From contig CAJSYZ010000005.1 in assembly GCA_910574455.1 (NCBI GenBank), forward strand, positions 558,001 through 622,000: DNA of 64,000 nt, given 5' to 3'. The translations under genes were made by a program, and so were the position numbers. Shown here in pieces: positions 54,057 to 64,000 of this stretch. This stretch comes from Trichaptum fuscoviolaceum (taxonomy: Eukaryota; Basidiomycota; Agaricomycetes; Hymenochaetales; Trichaptaceae). Numbering within the stretch: the first letter of the stretch is position 1; each line of letters opens with the position of its first letter. The notes under the pieces are model-generated. The model was not told where the DNA came from. It did not search any database and saw nothing but the letters and a program-made list of their open reading frames with translations.

Positions 54057-55216
54057 CTTGTTCAAGTCTTGAACTTTGGGGGGGGGGGGGATTGTATTCC
54101 TTCCGAGTCCTTTCAAACTTCAACTGGTGCCTGTCTGACTCGGAGTGACCAGTAGCTGGTATTATGCCAGTGCAGTACTACCAGACTCAGAGGTGACGGA
54201 GACTCCAGCTTCAAGTTGCCAAGTCCGAACCGAATAGTAGTAGTTGCCACGGTCACTGCCAGTGGTGGCACTCAGGGCAGAAGTTCGATCGCAAGACTGA
54301 AACACGGACTCGGAGTACTACTAGTAGCAGTCGAGGCAACACTCAGGCTACCGAATAGTAGTACTGATAGTAATAGTACTACTAGTAGTAGTAGCCTGTC
54401 AGTGAGTATTGAATGCGGTGACTTCAACTAGGAGACTGAAAGATGACTCACCGCCAATACCTGAGGGACTTAATAAATGGTTTTGGGTGACAGGGACTTC
54501 GAGGTGAAAGAGCTTCAAGCTGTTGAAGCGTAAACTTGAAGAAGTTGTAGAGTAAGTAGTACTAGACACGACACCGTGATGTCGCAGTACTGCCAGCCTG
54601 AGTGCCAGTGGTAGTACTATGATAAGACTTGGGCATGGGGTACTCAGACTACTGGATTCGGATCATGCCAGTGATCCTGCAACTTCAAGTTGAACTTCAG
54701 ATTAAAAGTCCGACACTGCTACTACTACTACTACTTAGTAAGCACTGCCGGTGCCATGGCACTGCCAGCCTGAGTGCCACTGGTTGAAGACGACGCACTC
54801 AGTTTCCCACTGCATTCTTTCCCATTTCGTCCCAATAGTACTACCTATTCATCTTGAACTCCGAAAGCACAACAGCAACGACTTCAACTTGAATCAGCAT
54901 CATGCTGGCATCATCCAAGCCATCGCGTAGAAATCCGATTCCGCGTGAGTCCTACAGCTTTCTACTACGTTCTCCTATACCAGCAGCAATGATTAATGAG
55001 GTGATATCCAGCTTCGCCAAGGGAAGGCTTTGATTTGATAGAATTGTCTCGGCAGATCACGGGCTTTCGCCCATCCAACGAGGAAAATAGTATTCGATCT
55101 GCAAGGCAGAGACTAGAAGGTGTCATCGATGGCATATGGCCAGGTGAGTCCTACTTTCTCCTTCGCCGGTAGTCCTGCTTTGTTGACTACTTCTACTCGT
55201 GGCAGAGAATCAGAGT
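54057..55216. other. Divergent intergenic region dense in short palindromes
   Basis: Rich in GACTCGGAGT/ACTCCGAGTC, GCCAGTG, CTACTAGTAG and CAACTTCAAGTTG (54680-54692). Probable bidirectional promoter and, if the flanking genes are cargo of a CACTA-type element, internal copies of its subterminal words. A short upstream exon of the plus-strand gene may lie at about 55010-55141 (ending WP before a GTGAGT donor). Confidence 0.45.
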
Positions 55217-57826
55217 ATGAGCGGATCAATAGTGCCTCATAGAACCCCTCGGATGCCAACAAACACTCACACTGGCATGTCGACTCGCGAAGTTGACACT
55301 GTCCGACCTGGCAGTACTTCCCCAACTCAGGCGCCTACCGTCGTACAGGCTCACTGTACACTGGCACCAAATCGCGCCACACGAAGGGAAACTATCTCGC
55401 CTTTAGAACAGGAGGAATATTACTATGGCCTGGAGGGGGCTCCTCGCCTGGTCGGGCGCACCGGCGGCGACTGGGAACGGACTAACATGTGGAAATGCGT
55501 AGGGGTTGTGGGTGATCACCGCATTACTGAGTTCTGGGATGCAGACTTGTTCCCAAAAATATTGCCGATATTCAAGGCACTATATCTCGAGGGGCACGGA
55601 AAGGCGAACCTATTTGAGGTTAACCGCGTTGGCCTCGAACGCCCTGCCAGTGTGGGCATTAGACACGAGTTGCTCGCTGAAAATGAGTGGCCCGTCGTTG
55701 TTATGATCGGAGTTGATACGGAGCCCAGTCTCCACCCTAAAGTGGGATGCTGGGCTGCGGAGAGGGTGAAGGACATACTATGGGAGCTCGCAATTTATGA
55801 TGTCGAGGTCAAGATTAGGGAACGACATATCAAACTGGCTTCCGGCGATAACACAGATGGCCCTGCTAATATGAAGCGTAACCGTACTCAGGCTGGTGAC
55901 GATGACGTTCCTGAGGCTGTCGATGGCAATCACCACCTAAAGCGCCCTAGACCATCTTTCACTCCGTCTGCCCCCAGTCAGAGCATCAACGACCCTCATA
56001 GTGACTCTGACGCCGCACACGGTGTTCAAGGCCAAGGCTGGCCTACAGGATCGAAAAATATCTCGTCCACTCCCGCCAGCCGCTCCCGCCTGATCCGAGC
56101 AAGCCCTATGGTTCTAGAGCCACGTATAATGGGCAACTATGAAGATCGCCATACCGCCAACACGTACTTACAGCGCCTTGCTGCGCCTTTCACCACATGT
56201 GTTGGGATATGCCTTGGCATCACTGAGACCAGGGGCAAAACGCAGTATGACAGCTATTCAACCGGGTCACTGTTTGGGATTAAGATACAAAACGAGGAGC
56301 CCATCTTATATGCCCTCGGTTGTCGACATGGCACCATTCCATTTAATTTACAGTTCCATCTTCATCCTGAGGATTCTGAAAGCGACTTGGAGGATGCCAG
56401 CTTGAAGAAAGGCAAGAAATGCAATAAGAAGGGCAAGAAGGGCGTCAAAGGGAACAAGAAGGGCAACAAAACATCAAAAGGCGCTGGCAAGAACTATAAA
56501 ATCACGGAAGCCTCTCAGTACATCGACTACAAACATGACGAGAACTCGAATTATACGGCCTATGTTTCGCTGTTCACGCCTGAGAAGCTGGCTGACCACT
56601 TACGAATGATGGAACGCGAGTTGGAAAAGCAGAGGAAAGAATTCGATCTTCTCGTGGATAAGAAGATCATAAAAGATCAGGTTGTAAAGAAGGAAGTCCA
56701 AAAGGAATGCGATGACGCGACAGCTTTCTTCAACAAGGTCAAGAGATGCGAATTGAATTTCCAGTGTATGGAGCAGTTTGGATATGTCGAATTCTCTCCG
56801 GGAAGGTTCAATCGGTTTAATAAGAAAGATGACGCGAAGAAGCCGAGGACTAGCGAGCACCCCTATGCATCGGACTGGGCGTTGATCAGGATTTGTGACG
56901 ACCGTTCCCCATCTGACATGACTACTCTCTGCGAGCAGCATGGGAAGGGGCAATTTTGGAATTATGCAGACTTGAGAAGGTATGAACCAAAGAGCATGTG
57001 TGGTTCAGCTGCTTTCGACAACATTCTGGAGTTCATGGGATGGAAGGAAGGCACTCAAGTACATGATGGTCTGGTGCATATCAAAGATTTCACGAAACCG
57101 CGCGACATCTACAGCCGTCTTTATCAAGAAGAAACGGACGAACAAGCGATTAAAGATAAGCAGCTCCATAGAGCACTAGCGAATGATGGCACAAAGGTCG
57201 TATCCTCGAAGCTTGAAACAAGACGGGTATATAAGTTTGGTTGGACAACTGGCCACACAGTGGGCGTTTATAACAATCTCACTTCCTACTGGGTCGATCT
57301 TACACTAGAATTTGATGTCACATTCTCCGGTAAAGGCAAACGTCGCAAAGCCTGTGGAATCAAAGAAGGTGTAAAGAGCGTCGAGAGTTGCTGGCAGGCG
57401 GTCCTGCAATTTCCACCCGGCAAGCACTTCGGTGGTCCTAGCCGTATATTTGGAGACCAAGGTGATTCCGGAAGCTTGGTCATCGACCAGGATGCCAACG
57501 CACTTGGTACAATCACCTTTGTTACGACTTCGACGGAATGGCAACACGATGGGTTCACTTACGGAGTCCCTATTTGGCAACAATTGTCGGAGATGCGCAC
57601 CTCCGGTTACGGTGATATTCATTTCGGATTCGAATCACAAAAGGATGATGCAGTGATGTCGGAACTTGCGGAATATCATCCACAGATTAAGGTAACTAGG
57701 GCTAACAAGGGCTCGAGGACATGGGAAGCGTGGTTTAATGAGGAGCACCACAAGGTTGAGCGGGAACGAGCAGCATTGGAACCTTTTAATTCACTTAAAC
57801 CGCAGACTCGGAGTCAGACGAAGTAG
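55217..57826 (+). CDS. Protein with trypsin-like serine peptidase fold and complete catalytic set
   Basis: About 869 aa from MSGSIVPHRTPRMPT. Counting from 55199, the candidate catalytic residues are His377 (LGCRHGTIPF), Asp559 (ASDWALIRICDD) and Ser757 (FGDQGDSGSLVID), in chymotrypsin order. Between His and Asp is a long insert with a Lys-rich run (KKGKKCNKKGKKGVKGNKKG) and a coiled-coil-like helix (RMMERELEKQRKEFDLLVDK). The N-terminal 300 residues hold a separate domain (KCVGVVGDHRITEFWDADLF, VVVMIGVDTEPSLHPKVGCW). No signal peptide, so an intracellular protease or protease-like scaffold. The true start may lie in an upstream exon spliced to the AG at 55205. Divergent neighbour at 51812-54056. 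Confidence 0.7.
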   Translation: MSGSIVPHRTPRMPTNTHTGMSTREVDTVRPGSTSPTQAPTVVQAHCTLAPNRATRRETISPLEQEEYYYGLEGAPRLVGRTGGDWERTNMWKCVGVVGDHRITEFWDADLFPKILPIFKALYLEGHGKANLFEVNRVGLERPASVGIRHELLAENEWPVVVMIGVDTEPSLHPKVGCWAAERVKDILWELAIYDVEVKIRERHIKLASGDNTDGPANMKRNRTQAGDDDVPEAVDGNHHLKRPRPSFTPSAPSQSINDPHSDSDAAHGVQGQGWPTGSKNISSTPASRSRLIRASPMVLEPRIMGNYEDRHTANTYLQRLAAPFTTCVGICLGITETRGKTQYDSYSTGSLFGIKIQNEEPILYALGCRHGTIPFNLQFHLHPEDSESDLEDASLKKGKKCNKKGKKGVKGNKKGNKTSKGAGKNYKITEASQYIDYKHDENSNYTAYVSLFTPEKLADHLRMMERELEKQRKEFDLLVDKKIIKDQVVKKEVQKECDDATAFFNKVKRCELNFQCMEQFGYVEFSPGRFNRFNKKDDAKKPRTSEHPYASDWALIRICDDRSPSDMTTLCEQHGKGQFWNYADLRRYEPKSMCGSAAFDNILEFMGWKEGTQVHDGLVHIKDFTKPRDIYSRLYQEETDEQAIKDKQLHRALANDGTKVVSSKLETRRVYKFGWTTGHTVGVYNNLTSYWVDLTLEFDVTFSGKGKRRKACGIKEGVKSVESCWQAVLQFPPGKHFGGPSRIFGDQGDSGSLVIDQDANALGTITFVTTSTEWQHDGFTYGVPIWQQLSEMRTSGYGDIHFGFESQKDDAVMSELAEYHPQIKVTRANKGSRTWEAWFNEEHHKVERERAALEPFNSLKPQTRSQTK

Positions 57827-58370
57827 CCTGCCAGTGAGGACTCAGGCTTGTACTCATACTATTTCTAACTGTTTTCTTTTCGTAGTATTACCTCATACCA
57901 GTGCATACCACTAGTATTCAAGTTGTGTCTTTGTATGTTTGTCTCCTGTTCTGTGTTCGTCGACCTTATACTTGTGTTTTCTGTGCATCGGTATTCAAGT
58001 TGTTGTATGACTGTATGTAAATAAAAAACGATATGAATTGTTTACTAACTATTCCGAGTCGGACTTGGACTCACTGGCACCAGTGATGCTCTAATTACTG
58101 CTCGATAAATTCACGACTGGCTCGAATCCGGGTCTACCAACCTGAAGACCGAACATCGTTACGGGTTCGGCAACTTGAACTTTTGAGCTGAACTTGAAGT
58201 CCCACGACTCGGTCTCAGGCTCTGACTCGGAAGTTCTTCCGATTCGGAGGTCAGCTTGAAGTCGGAAACTACTAGTACTAGTAAACTAAGCCTGAGGGGC
58301 GAAGGTCGGTCCGGCTACTACTACAACTGCTCTGCTCGACAACTATTAGGTATAATAATTTTAATGGAAT
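57827..58370. repeat. Repeat-rich flank, possible right end of the Plavaka-linked unit
   Basis: Contains CCGAGTCGG, GACTCGG, GCCAGTG, AACTTGAAGT and ACTAGTACTAGTA words like those at 34700-34830. I could not find matching terminal inverted repeats, so the element boundary is unproved. Confidence 0.35.
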
Positions 58371-59190
58371 GACCGGTTGTTATTCTCGGGACGTTCTAGG
58401 TCAGAGGGAACTGGATGGCTTGACTTATGCTATTGCCTTCTGGCAGACGACGGAGGAGCTGGAACAAATGGGCTTTGCGACCAACCTTGATTCAAAGACA
58501 GACACGCAACTTGGTAGTATTGTTTTCCCGACTCCGAGTCAGCAAGAGCCCAACGTGGACATCGCCGCTCGCCTTTTCCCAGACTGAGCCCCTTCCTCAA
58601 CTCCCCCACCATGCGCACAAACTCTCTCATCTCATCCTCTTGCACTACCTTGAGGCTTGTCATTTTCTTCAACCTTGGCGCTGTCTCCTTCACATATGAC
58701 ATCTTCCATGCGCTGCTCTCCTGCACTTTGTACTAAATTATGTCATAACAGATCTGGGCGGAATGGGAGACAGAGGTCTGCACGAGCATGGCACAGGAGT
58801 TCAAGGCTGGTGAGTTTATTCTCCTTCTCAATCCTTTTACTTCACGTTATTTACATACCATTTGATACAGAATCCTAGCTCACACCGTTTACAGCGCACG
58901 CAAGATGGTGCAATTCTGGAACACCGCCAGACAGCACCACCACCATTGCCATCGCACTCCTGCTACTAGTAGTACCCAGCATCGACATGATGACTTCCCA
59001 CGTGGGGTCTGACACTGGCATCACAGGCCCTCCGTCGTCCGCTACCACCACTGACAGCCATGGTCAGGTTGGAAACTAGAGACTTCCGGAGACACTTTCA
59101 TTGTTGTGGGGACTGGTAAGTAGCCCTAGTAGTTATCCGCTATTGCAACAATAGCTCATGACCCGATGAACACAACTACATGACTGGCTG

Positions 59191-60260
59191 ATGCTATGGT
59201 TGTTGAAGCGCTTAGAATGCCAGCACGCTTACGAGTTTGAGACGACAGCTCGCACCATCTTGCCGGGCAAGTCTTCTTTCAGAGACAAGTCATTCAGAGA
59301 TGAGGAGCTCAAAGGCTTCCAGTTTGCCTCACCAGACGACCATCAAATTCATATCTATTTCGCTGATTCCATGGCTCATGGCGGGGATTTAAGAGATGCT
59401 CCTTGCCGACACAAGGGACTTCTTGCAATCAGAGAAGGTATGTACATAAAGTGCCACACATCGACTGAAAGTTTAACCTCTCTTTCTGAATCAGTGGTGC
59501 GCTGACCGTGGTAACCGCTCTCGTCGCGACAATTTCCTCTATCGTGTCCCTGGCTTGGGCAGATCATCGTTGATCCATGCCCTTGCTGGCGCGCTCATGC
59601 TCGACATTCTCGCCATCTCACGTTCCGCCTTTTGGATGAACGATGTGGCGTTGTCGTCGCTTATGGGCCGTGTGCCTGCCCCGTGTATTGTCCTTCTCGA
59701 GGACCTTGATGCTGCATTCACTCGCTCAACTTTGCGCGACGGGTCCTCAACCTGTGTTCCTGGTGGTAAGAAGAAGAGCTCTTTGTTGTCCGACAACAAG
59801 GATAAGATGACGATGATGACGACAATGAAGAAATTGGCAAGAAGAAGAAAAGCAAGAAATATGACACTCTATCCGACGTGAACACGCTCTCTCTTTCTGG
59901 CCTTCTTAATGCACTTGATGGTATCGCCGCTGCTGTTGGCCGCTTCCTCTTCTCGTCGCAGCGACGAACCATCTTGAGCGTTTCGACCCCACGCTCTCGC
60001 GCCCCGGTGGCATGGATGTTTGGATCGACTTCAAAAGCGCAAGCCCTAGGCAGGCTCAAGCGCTCTTCTGCGACTTCTTCCTGTACGCGGACGTCAAGAA
60101 GCCCGAGATCACCAAACGCGAAGGCGAGCTCGATGGGATCAGCCTCCCCACCACACCCCATCCTCTGGATCGATTTCGGAAATTCCGGTGTCGGTATTTG
60201 CGTCCGATGCCTCGAGTACCGCAACCTTGAGCTCGAGCTCATTGATGAGAGGTACGTCAA
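59191..60260 (+). pseudogene. BCS1-like AAA ATPase, decayed
   Basis: Mitochondrial chaperone BCS1 family. The BCS1-specific part is seen at 59191-59440 (LMLWLLKRLECQHAYEFETT, then HQIHIYF). The AAA core follows: RVPGLGRSSLIHALAG (59545-59595) is a Walker A in which the invariant lysine is replaced by Arg and a glycine by Arg; CIVLLEDLDAAF is Walker B; NTLSLSGLLNALDGIAAA follows after a stop at 59879. From about 59965 the frame shifts, and ATNHLERFDPTLSRPGGMD with VWIDFKSASPRQAQALFCDF is read in another frame. Several defects, so probably non-functional. An intact Rieske-insertion role is not expected. Confidence 0.7.
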
Positions 60261-61139
60261 ACAGTCTACCTGACGTTGGCAAAGCAGCTCACGACGCAAA
60301 TTGCGAATGCATCAAACGGGAAAAAGTATTACTTCATCTTAGATATCGTTCAAGTAGTCATGTCCTATTCCTCGACAAACACCTCTGTGCCACCACCATT
60401 GCCGCCGAAACGGAGATCGCTCGGTTTCAATATGCAGAATAAGTCGATTATCGGCCGACAGCGCAATCCCCCCAGCTCTAAGGTCAAGAAACGTGCCTTC
60501 ATTCAATCTACTTCTTTCAAAGCGGATTGGGGTGCATTGATCCCATTTCCCATATCGGCATGGTTCCGGTTTCGAGTTGTGTCCAGGGATGACTGATTGT
60601 ATGACGGCTTACTCGTGGCTTTGCCTTCTAGAGCTGATGAAACAGCTTCTTGTGTAGTGAGCTATGTCTTCCCGACTTCTTCGGAGTTAACCTGACTCAC
60701 TTTCTTGTTTGTTTGTGCATAAAATGAAAAGAAGCCTCATAATCGAGTCATCTAGAAGAAATCCTTCTTATCTCCTGTCAGTTTAGCTTGAGGTTTATCC
60801 GAGCCATAGTACAATGCACTGATAGATTCCTCTCTTCTTTTCCCAGAAGAATAAGGCATCAGAAAAATGCGTGCAAGAGCTTTGTATAAATGTGAACTCG
60901 GAGTGGGTGTCGCCCCTCCCCGCCACCCACCCACCCATTCAACCCTTTGCCATGAACTTTTATCACATTCTGTTGGGGCTCCACATGCTCCTATTGATTG
61001 ACCATGCTGTGCTTCGAGTACGCATCGCGCGAAGACTTCCTTGGACACAAAGGAGGATATCTAGGATGCAAAAAATCGTGCTTACTTTCTATTTCCTCTC
61101 AAAATCACTGCACTGACTTTTTGCCAGCTTCACAAACAG
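60261..61139. other. Intergenic, no gene recognised
   Basis: Open frames at 60276-60596 and around 60900-61110 lack recognised motifs. The region just upstream of 61140 is probably the promoter and 5' leader of the exonuclease. Confidence 0.35.
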
Positions 61140-61997
61140 ATGCAACATCTCCTCGACTACCTGGGGGTTCCGCCAACGCCTCTTCTTCAACTTCGCAGTT
61201 ATACACTCGGACCTCTTGTTCCTGAAGTATGTCTGACCACCGCGACGATGGAGAATGCCGTAGACGTCATCTATGCTTCCTTGCCGGATGCCCCGGAACG
61301 ACGCTTCGTTGCCCTCGACATTGAATGGGCGAGTAACTCACCAGAGCTATATCGCGTGGACCTCATCCAACTCGCGGTTCAGCAACATGTGTTCCTCCTC
61401 CGGACTCATCTACTTAATGCTCTTCCCCCAAGATTGGAACAATTATTAGGTGATGAAACTGTATGGAAAGTGTCAGCAGGAATCGCTGGTACGACAATCC
61501 CATTTCTTCTCTCATTATGCGGCATAACTGAACTAATTGGCAGGTGATGCGACTCGCATCAGGAATAAATTTGACATTCCCGTATCCTCCTGTGTCGATT
61601 TGACAGATTGGGCGCGCTTCGTTTACCCCGATTTCTGGCCAAGAACGCCAACTTGGCTCCAGCTGCTTCTGAACCCCCGTCTCTGGTTCAAGTTTCCGCA
61701 ACCGTTTATAAAGCTGGAGGAGATGGCGGGCAGGCTCCTGCAGACAAACATCGAAAAAGATGTCTTGGTCACGATGAGCAATTGGGCCGAAGTTGAGCTG
61801 TCGGCTGCTCAAGTCCATTGTAAGTTATCCTTTTGAAGTTGTCACTCAGGCTGACCATCTTCTCACTTGCATCTGCTCTATTAGATGCGGCAATCGACGC
61901 GCACAGCACGTTTGCTGTTGCTTCCGTCTTGAATCAAGATGCCTTGGCCTTACCGGATACAGTAATCCATCACTTCCCAATGCTCGATATTGAGTAG
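61140..61997 (+). CDS. 3'-5' exonuclease domain protein (DEDDy)
   Basis: Exons 61140-61488, 61544-61819 and 61885-61997 sum to 738 nt, 245 aa. Exo I: FVALDIEWASNSPELYRVDL (Asp and Glu of DxE). Exo II: the GDATRIRNKFDI region formed across intron 1. Exo III: VHYAAIDAHSTFAVASVL, with YxxxD restored across intron 2. This resembles the stand-alone WRN-exonuclease-like proteins that remove 3' nucleotides from DNA or RNA. Start at 61140 gives MQHLLDYLGVPPTPLLQLRS; a later ATG at 61248 would still keep the whole domain. Intact. Confidence 0.83.
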
Positions 61998-62399
61998 GCT
62001 GAGGCCCGTTTGAATAGTGCTAACGGTGTTATCTTGTTGAGTAAATTGTTGAGTGCATGCTCTTGTCTTCAAAAGTTGCCAGGAGCATCGTGATTGTATC
62101 TATTATTGAATTGCTTCTCGTTGAATGATCATTGTAGACTGAGGTTGTCAATGGTGTTTGCTGTCGCTTTCAAGATGTCATGAAGATGAAGGTAGCTTGA
62201 AATCTCAAAACAGAGGTCCAAGTTCACTTGAGTACAGTAGTGGTAGTAGTAGTAAATCTCACTTGAGTCTGACTTGCCACCTGATGTACAGCTTCCCTCC
62301 TTACGCACTGGTTTTGTCCTGAAACGCCGTTTTAAGGCCATCAGGCAGCCAGGCAACACTTCAGGCAGGCATGACAACGCTTCAACCCATTTAAGGAAG

Positions 62400-62650
62400 C
62401 TTCAGGACGCGCCAGCCGCCGTAAGCAATCCCTGATGTATTACACTTGAGCACTGAAATCCTGACTTGCATTCTGATGCACTGAGAGACGGCTTGCATCC
62501 TGAAACACTCCTTATTTCAGTGAGATAAGGCAATCAGTGTATTTTCAGACGAAGTAGCGACCCTTCAGACAGGTGCCAGCCAAATCAGGACGCGTCAGGA
62601 CGCGTCAGTCGCCGTAAGCAAAAGGAAGTTTCCCTGATGTTTCCGATGTC
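62400..62650. repeat. Repeat block with internal direct copies
   Basis: Two copies of a unit containing CGCC(A/G)-CGTCAG...GCCGTAAGC and CCCTGATGT (62405-62437 and 62590-62637) and a tandem GGACGCGTCA at 62587-62606. Shares words with 23331-23660. It overlaps the last codons of the DJ-1-like gene. Confidence 0.45.
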
Positions 62651-63352
62651 ATGAATCAAGCAAATGATATTGCCTATCTCAGGCGCAATAACTCCAGCCT
62701 CGCGGACGAACGCGGCCATCATGTCGATTCCGTTCGTCACCGAGCCACTCGTCCATAGCCTTCCGTCCTCGCTTGTTGTCCATCGCTTGTCGACCCACTC
62801 AGCGTCTGGTGCCACCTGCTTCAGAAAGGGTATTATCGCACGGGGTGCGGTTGCGCGTTGTCCCAAGATGATCCCACTTTGCAGGGCTGGCAAGATACCA
62901 GTGCAGACGGTCATGACTGCTCTAACCTCAGCATTCTTGGCACGGATAAACTCTTGCTCAGCGGGCGTCGTGACGTATTTCGGATCGGGGCCTGGGATGA
63001 CGAGGTAATCCAACTTGCCAGCCGTCTCAAAAGAGTGCTGTTTAAAGCCAATGTTATTAGGGTAGGTTCGCTTTTGCAATGTTGATGTCATTAACGTGCT
63101 GCCACTTACGGTGATGACAATGTTACCATTGCTGACTAGGGTCAATTTCTCATGAGGTCCGGGCCCGCTCTCAGAGATGTATAGGATATCGATACGTTTG
63201 GCCTTGGGTAGAAGAGCTTCCATCTGTGGGAGACCGCCGATCTTGAGGTAACTCGGGTCGCAAGAGCTGAGTACATCGCAGGATGCAAGGTCCAGAAGTT
63301 GGACACCGCCGCCGACGACCAGAACGCCGACTTTAAGAGCTTCGCCAGACAT
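62585..63352 (-). CDS. DJ-1/PfpI family protein, 3' end altered by a repeat
   Basis: Exon 1 63352-63110 (MSGEALKVGVLVVGGGVQLL), a 70-nt intron, exon 2 63037-62585. Joining gives NGNIVITHSFETAGKLDYLV followed by IPGPDPKYV. The nucleophile elbow is TVCTGILPALQSG with the expected Cys, and the acidic residue region precedes it. The fold is complete through SGSVTNGIDMMAAFVREAG. The last about 15 codons (from NIRETSFCL) are read from the repeat at 62400-62650, so the native C-terminus was probably lost or lies in an exon I cannot find. Members act as glyoxalases, chaperones or amidotransferase-like enzymes; the exact role is unknown. Confidence 0.8.
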   Translation of the reverse strand: MSGEALKVGVLVVGGGVQLLDLASCDVLSSCDPSYLKIGGLPQMEALLPKAKRIDILYISESGPGPHEKLTLVSNGNIVITVSGSTLMTSTLQKRTYPNNIGFKQHSFETAGKLDYLVIPGPDPKYVTTPAEQEFIRAKNAEVRAVMTVCTGILPALQSGIILGQRATAPRAIIPFLKQVAPDAEWVDKRWTTSEDGRLWTSGSVTNGIDMMAAFVREAGVIAPEIGNIICLIHDIGNIRETSFCLRRLTRPDAS

Positions 63353-64000
63353 CGTGGGTTAGGAACAATTGAGGGTGTTCAGGGAAAGTCGTCTTGCAGG
63401 AATGACTGATCTTGTTATGTTTAGAATTACCAGCTTATATACCCCTTGCTTCCTTGAAGCTCGGAACTATGCTTAATAACTCGAGTACATCGGAGCAGCG
63501 TGCATCACGATGAAGAACAACGCAACTGAATTGCTATAGCTACTAGTGATAGCGTGAGGAAGCCGCTGCGGACTATCCGCCAAGAAACCTTCAGTGTGAA
63601 GGTTGCGATCATCGAATTTTGATCATGTTCCTGAGAGGTTTGTCCATCGACCAGTGATAGTCTTCCGCAGTGTTGAATCTGATAGCCTCACCTGACTACG
63701 TTCTTCTTATTACGTGCGTGTTTGTCGTGTCGACAGTTATCTCTGGTCGACAATTTTCGCTGCAACAGCTTCAACAAATACTTGTAGGGCTAGTCTCAGA
63801 ATCGTCGTGGGATACTACGTGGCAGCACTCTACTCTCTTTTGTCATCTACATCAAATGAGTTCTTAGTCTGCTACCTCCGCATACATGCACAATCCAAAG
63901 AAGCAATTGACAAGGTGAGTTATGTCAATCCAGGAACTTGAAAGTAGTAAGCCAGTGGATGAGCCATCACAAAGGTGCGAAAAAGCATGTGTCAAAAAAG
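63353..64000. other. Promoter side of the DJ-1-like gene, then unassigned
   Basis: A TATA-like TTATATA lies at about 63435. Short open frames after 63670 run to the window edge and show nothing recognisable. Confidence 0.35.

Noticed and set aside
54078..54089. 12-G homopolymer as a possible programmed slippage site
   Set aside because: It lies upstream of the start codon of the minus-strand gene and is more simply a simple-sequence tract or sequencing-prone run.
1..64000. CRISPR arrays, rRNA or tRNA genes
   Set aside because: None seen; spliced genes and LTR elements mark this as eukaryotic nuclear DNA.

Overview
The window looks like the nuclear genome of a mushroom-forming basidiomycete (Agaricomycetes). 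The evidence is short (about 50-60 nt) GT-AG introns throughout, two class I hydrophobins, DUF6534 and BTB proteins of the basidiomycete type, a Plavaka transposase and chromodomain-bearing Ty3/gypsy elements. No species is assigned. Most gene models below were built by hand-joining exons; where exon lengths sum to a multiple of three and the family motif is restored across the junctions, the model is solid.

Layout. 0.3-22.9 kb is mostly single-copy host DNA: a CDP-alcohol phosphotransferase (-), the Cdc7-kinase activator Dbf4 (+), hydrophobin A (-), hydrophobin B (+), bleomycin hydrolase (-), an anion:cation-symporter-type MFS gene (-) broken by a 611-bp TA-flanked MITE, a LaeA-like methyltransferase (-), a BTB protein (+), a DUF6534 membrane protein (-) and a tiny DMAC1-like protein (+). 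23.3-58.3 kb is a nested transposon region. A basidiomycete hypothetical gene (-, 34.57 to 23.94 kb) is split by gypsy element 1 (24598-30886). A Plavaka (CACTA-type) transposase (+, 34.84 to 51.25 kb) is split first by a 1463-bp hAT-like non-autonomous element (36805-38267) and then by the 10.9-kb gypsy element 2 (39134-50076). Next to it is a divergent pair of genes: a 728-aa helical protein (-) and an 870-aa protein with a complete trypsin-like His/Asp/Ser set (+). 58.3-64 kb returns to host genes: a decayed BCS1-like AAA ATPase, a 3'-5' exonuclease and a DJ-1/PfpI protein whose 3' end runs into a repeat.

The most unusual object is gypsy element 2. Its two 549-bp LTRs look identical and Gag-Pol is intact. 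An 11-nt primer-binding site is complementary to an 11-mer 39 nt below the LTR TATA box (Tf1/sushi-type self-priming), which places the transcript start near 39506. From that point to the first ATG of gag (42394) the sense strand contains no ATG in any frame over 2.9 kb, while the reverse-complement triplet CAT occurs about 46 times. The same leader holds long open frames, one with a degenerate second copy of the integrase HHCC zinc-binding region. Downstream of pol are four further ORFs chained by overlapping or near-touching stop/start codons. Gypsy element 1 has independent versions of the same self-priming signal and of a -1 frameshift site at the end of gag, but its pol is broken, and it is saturated with the palindrome CGTACG.
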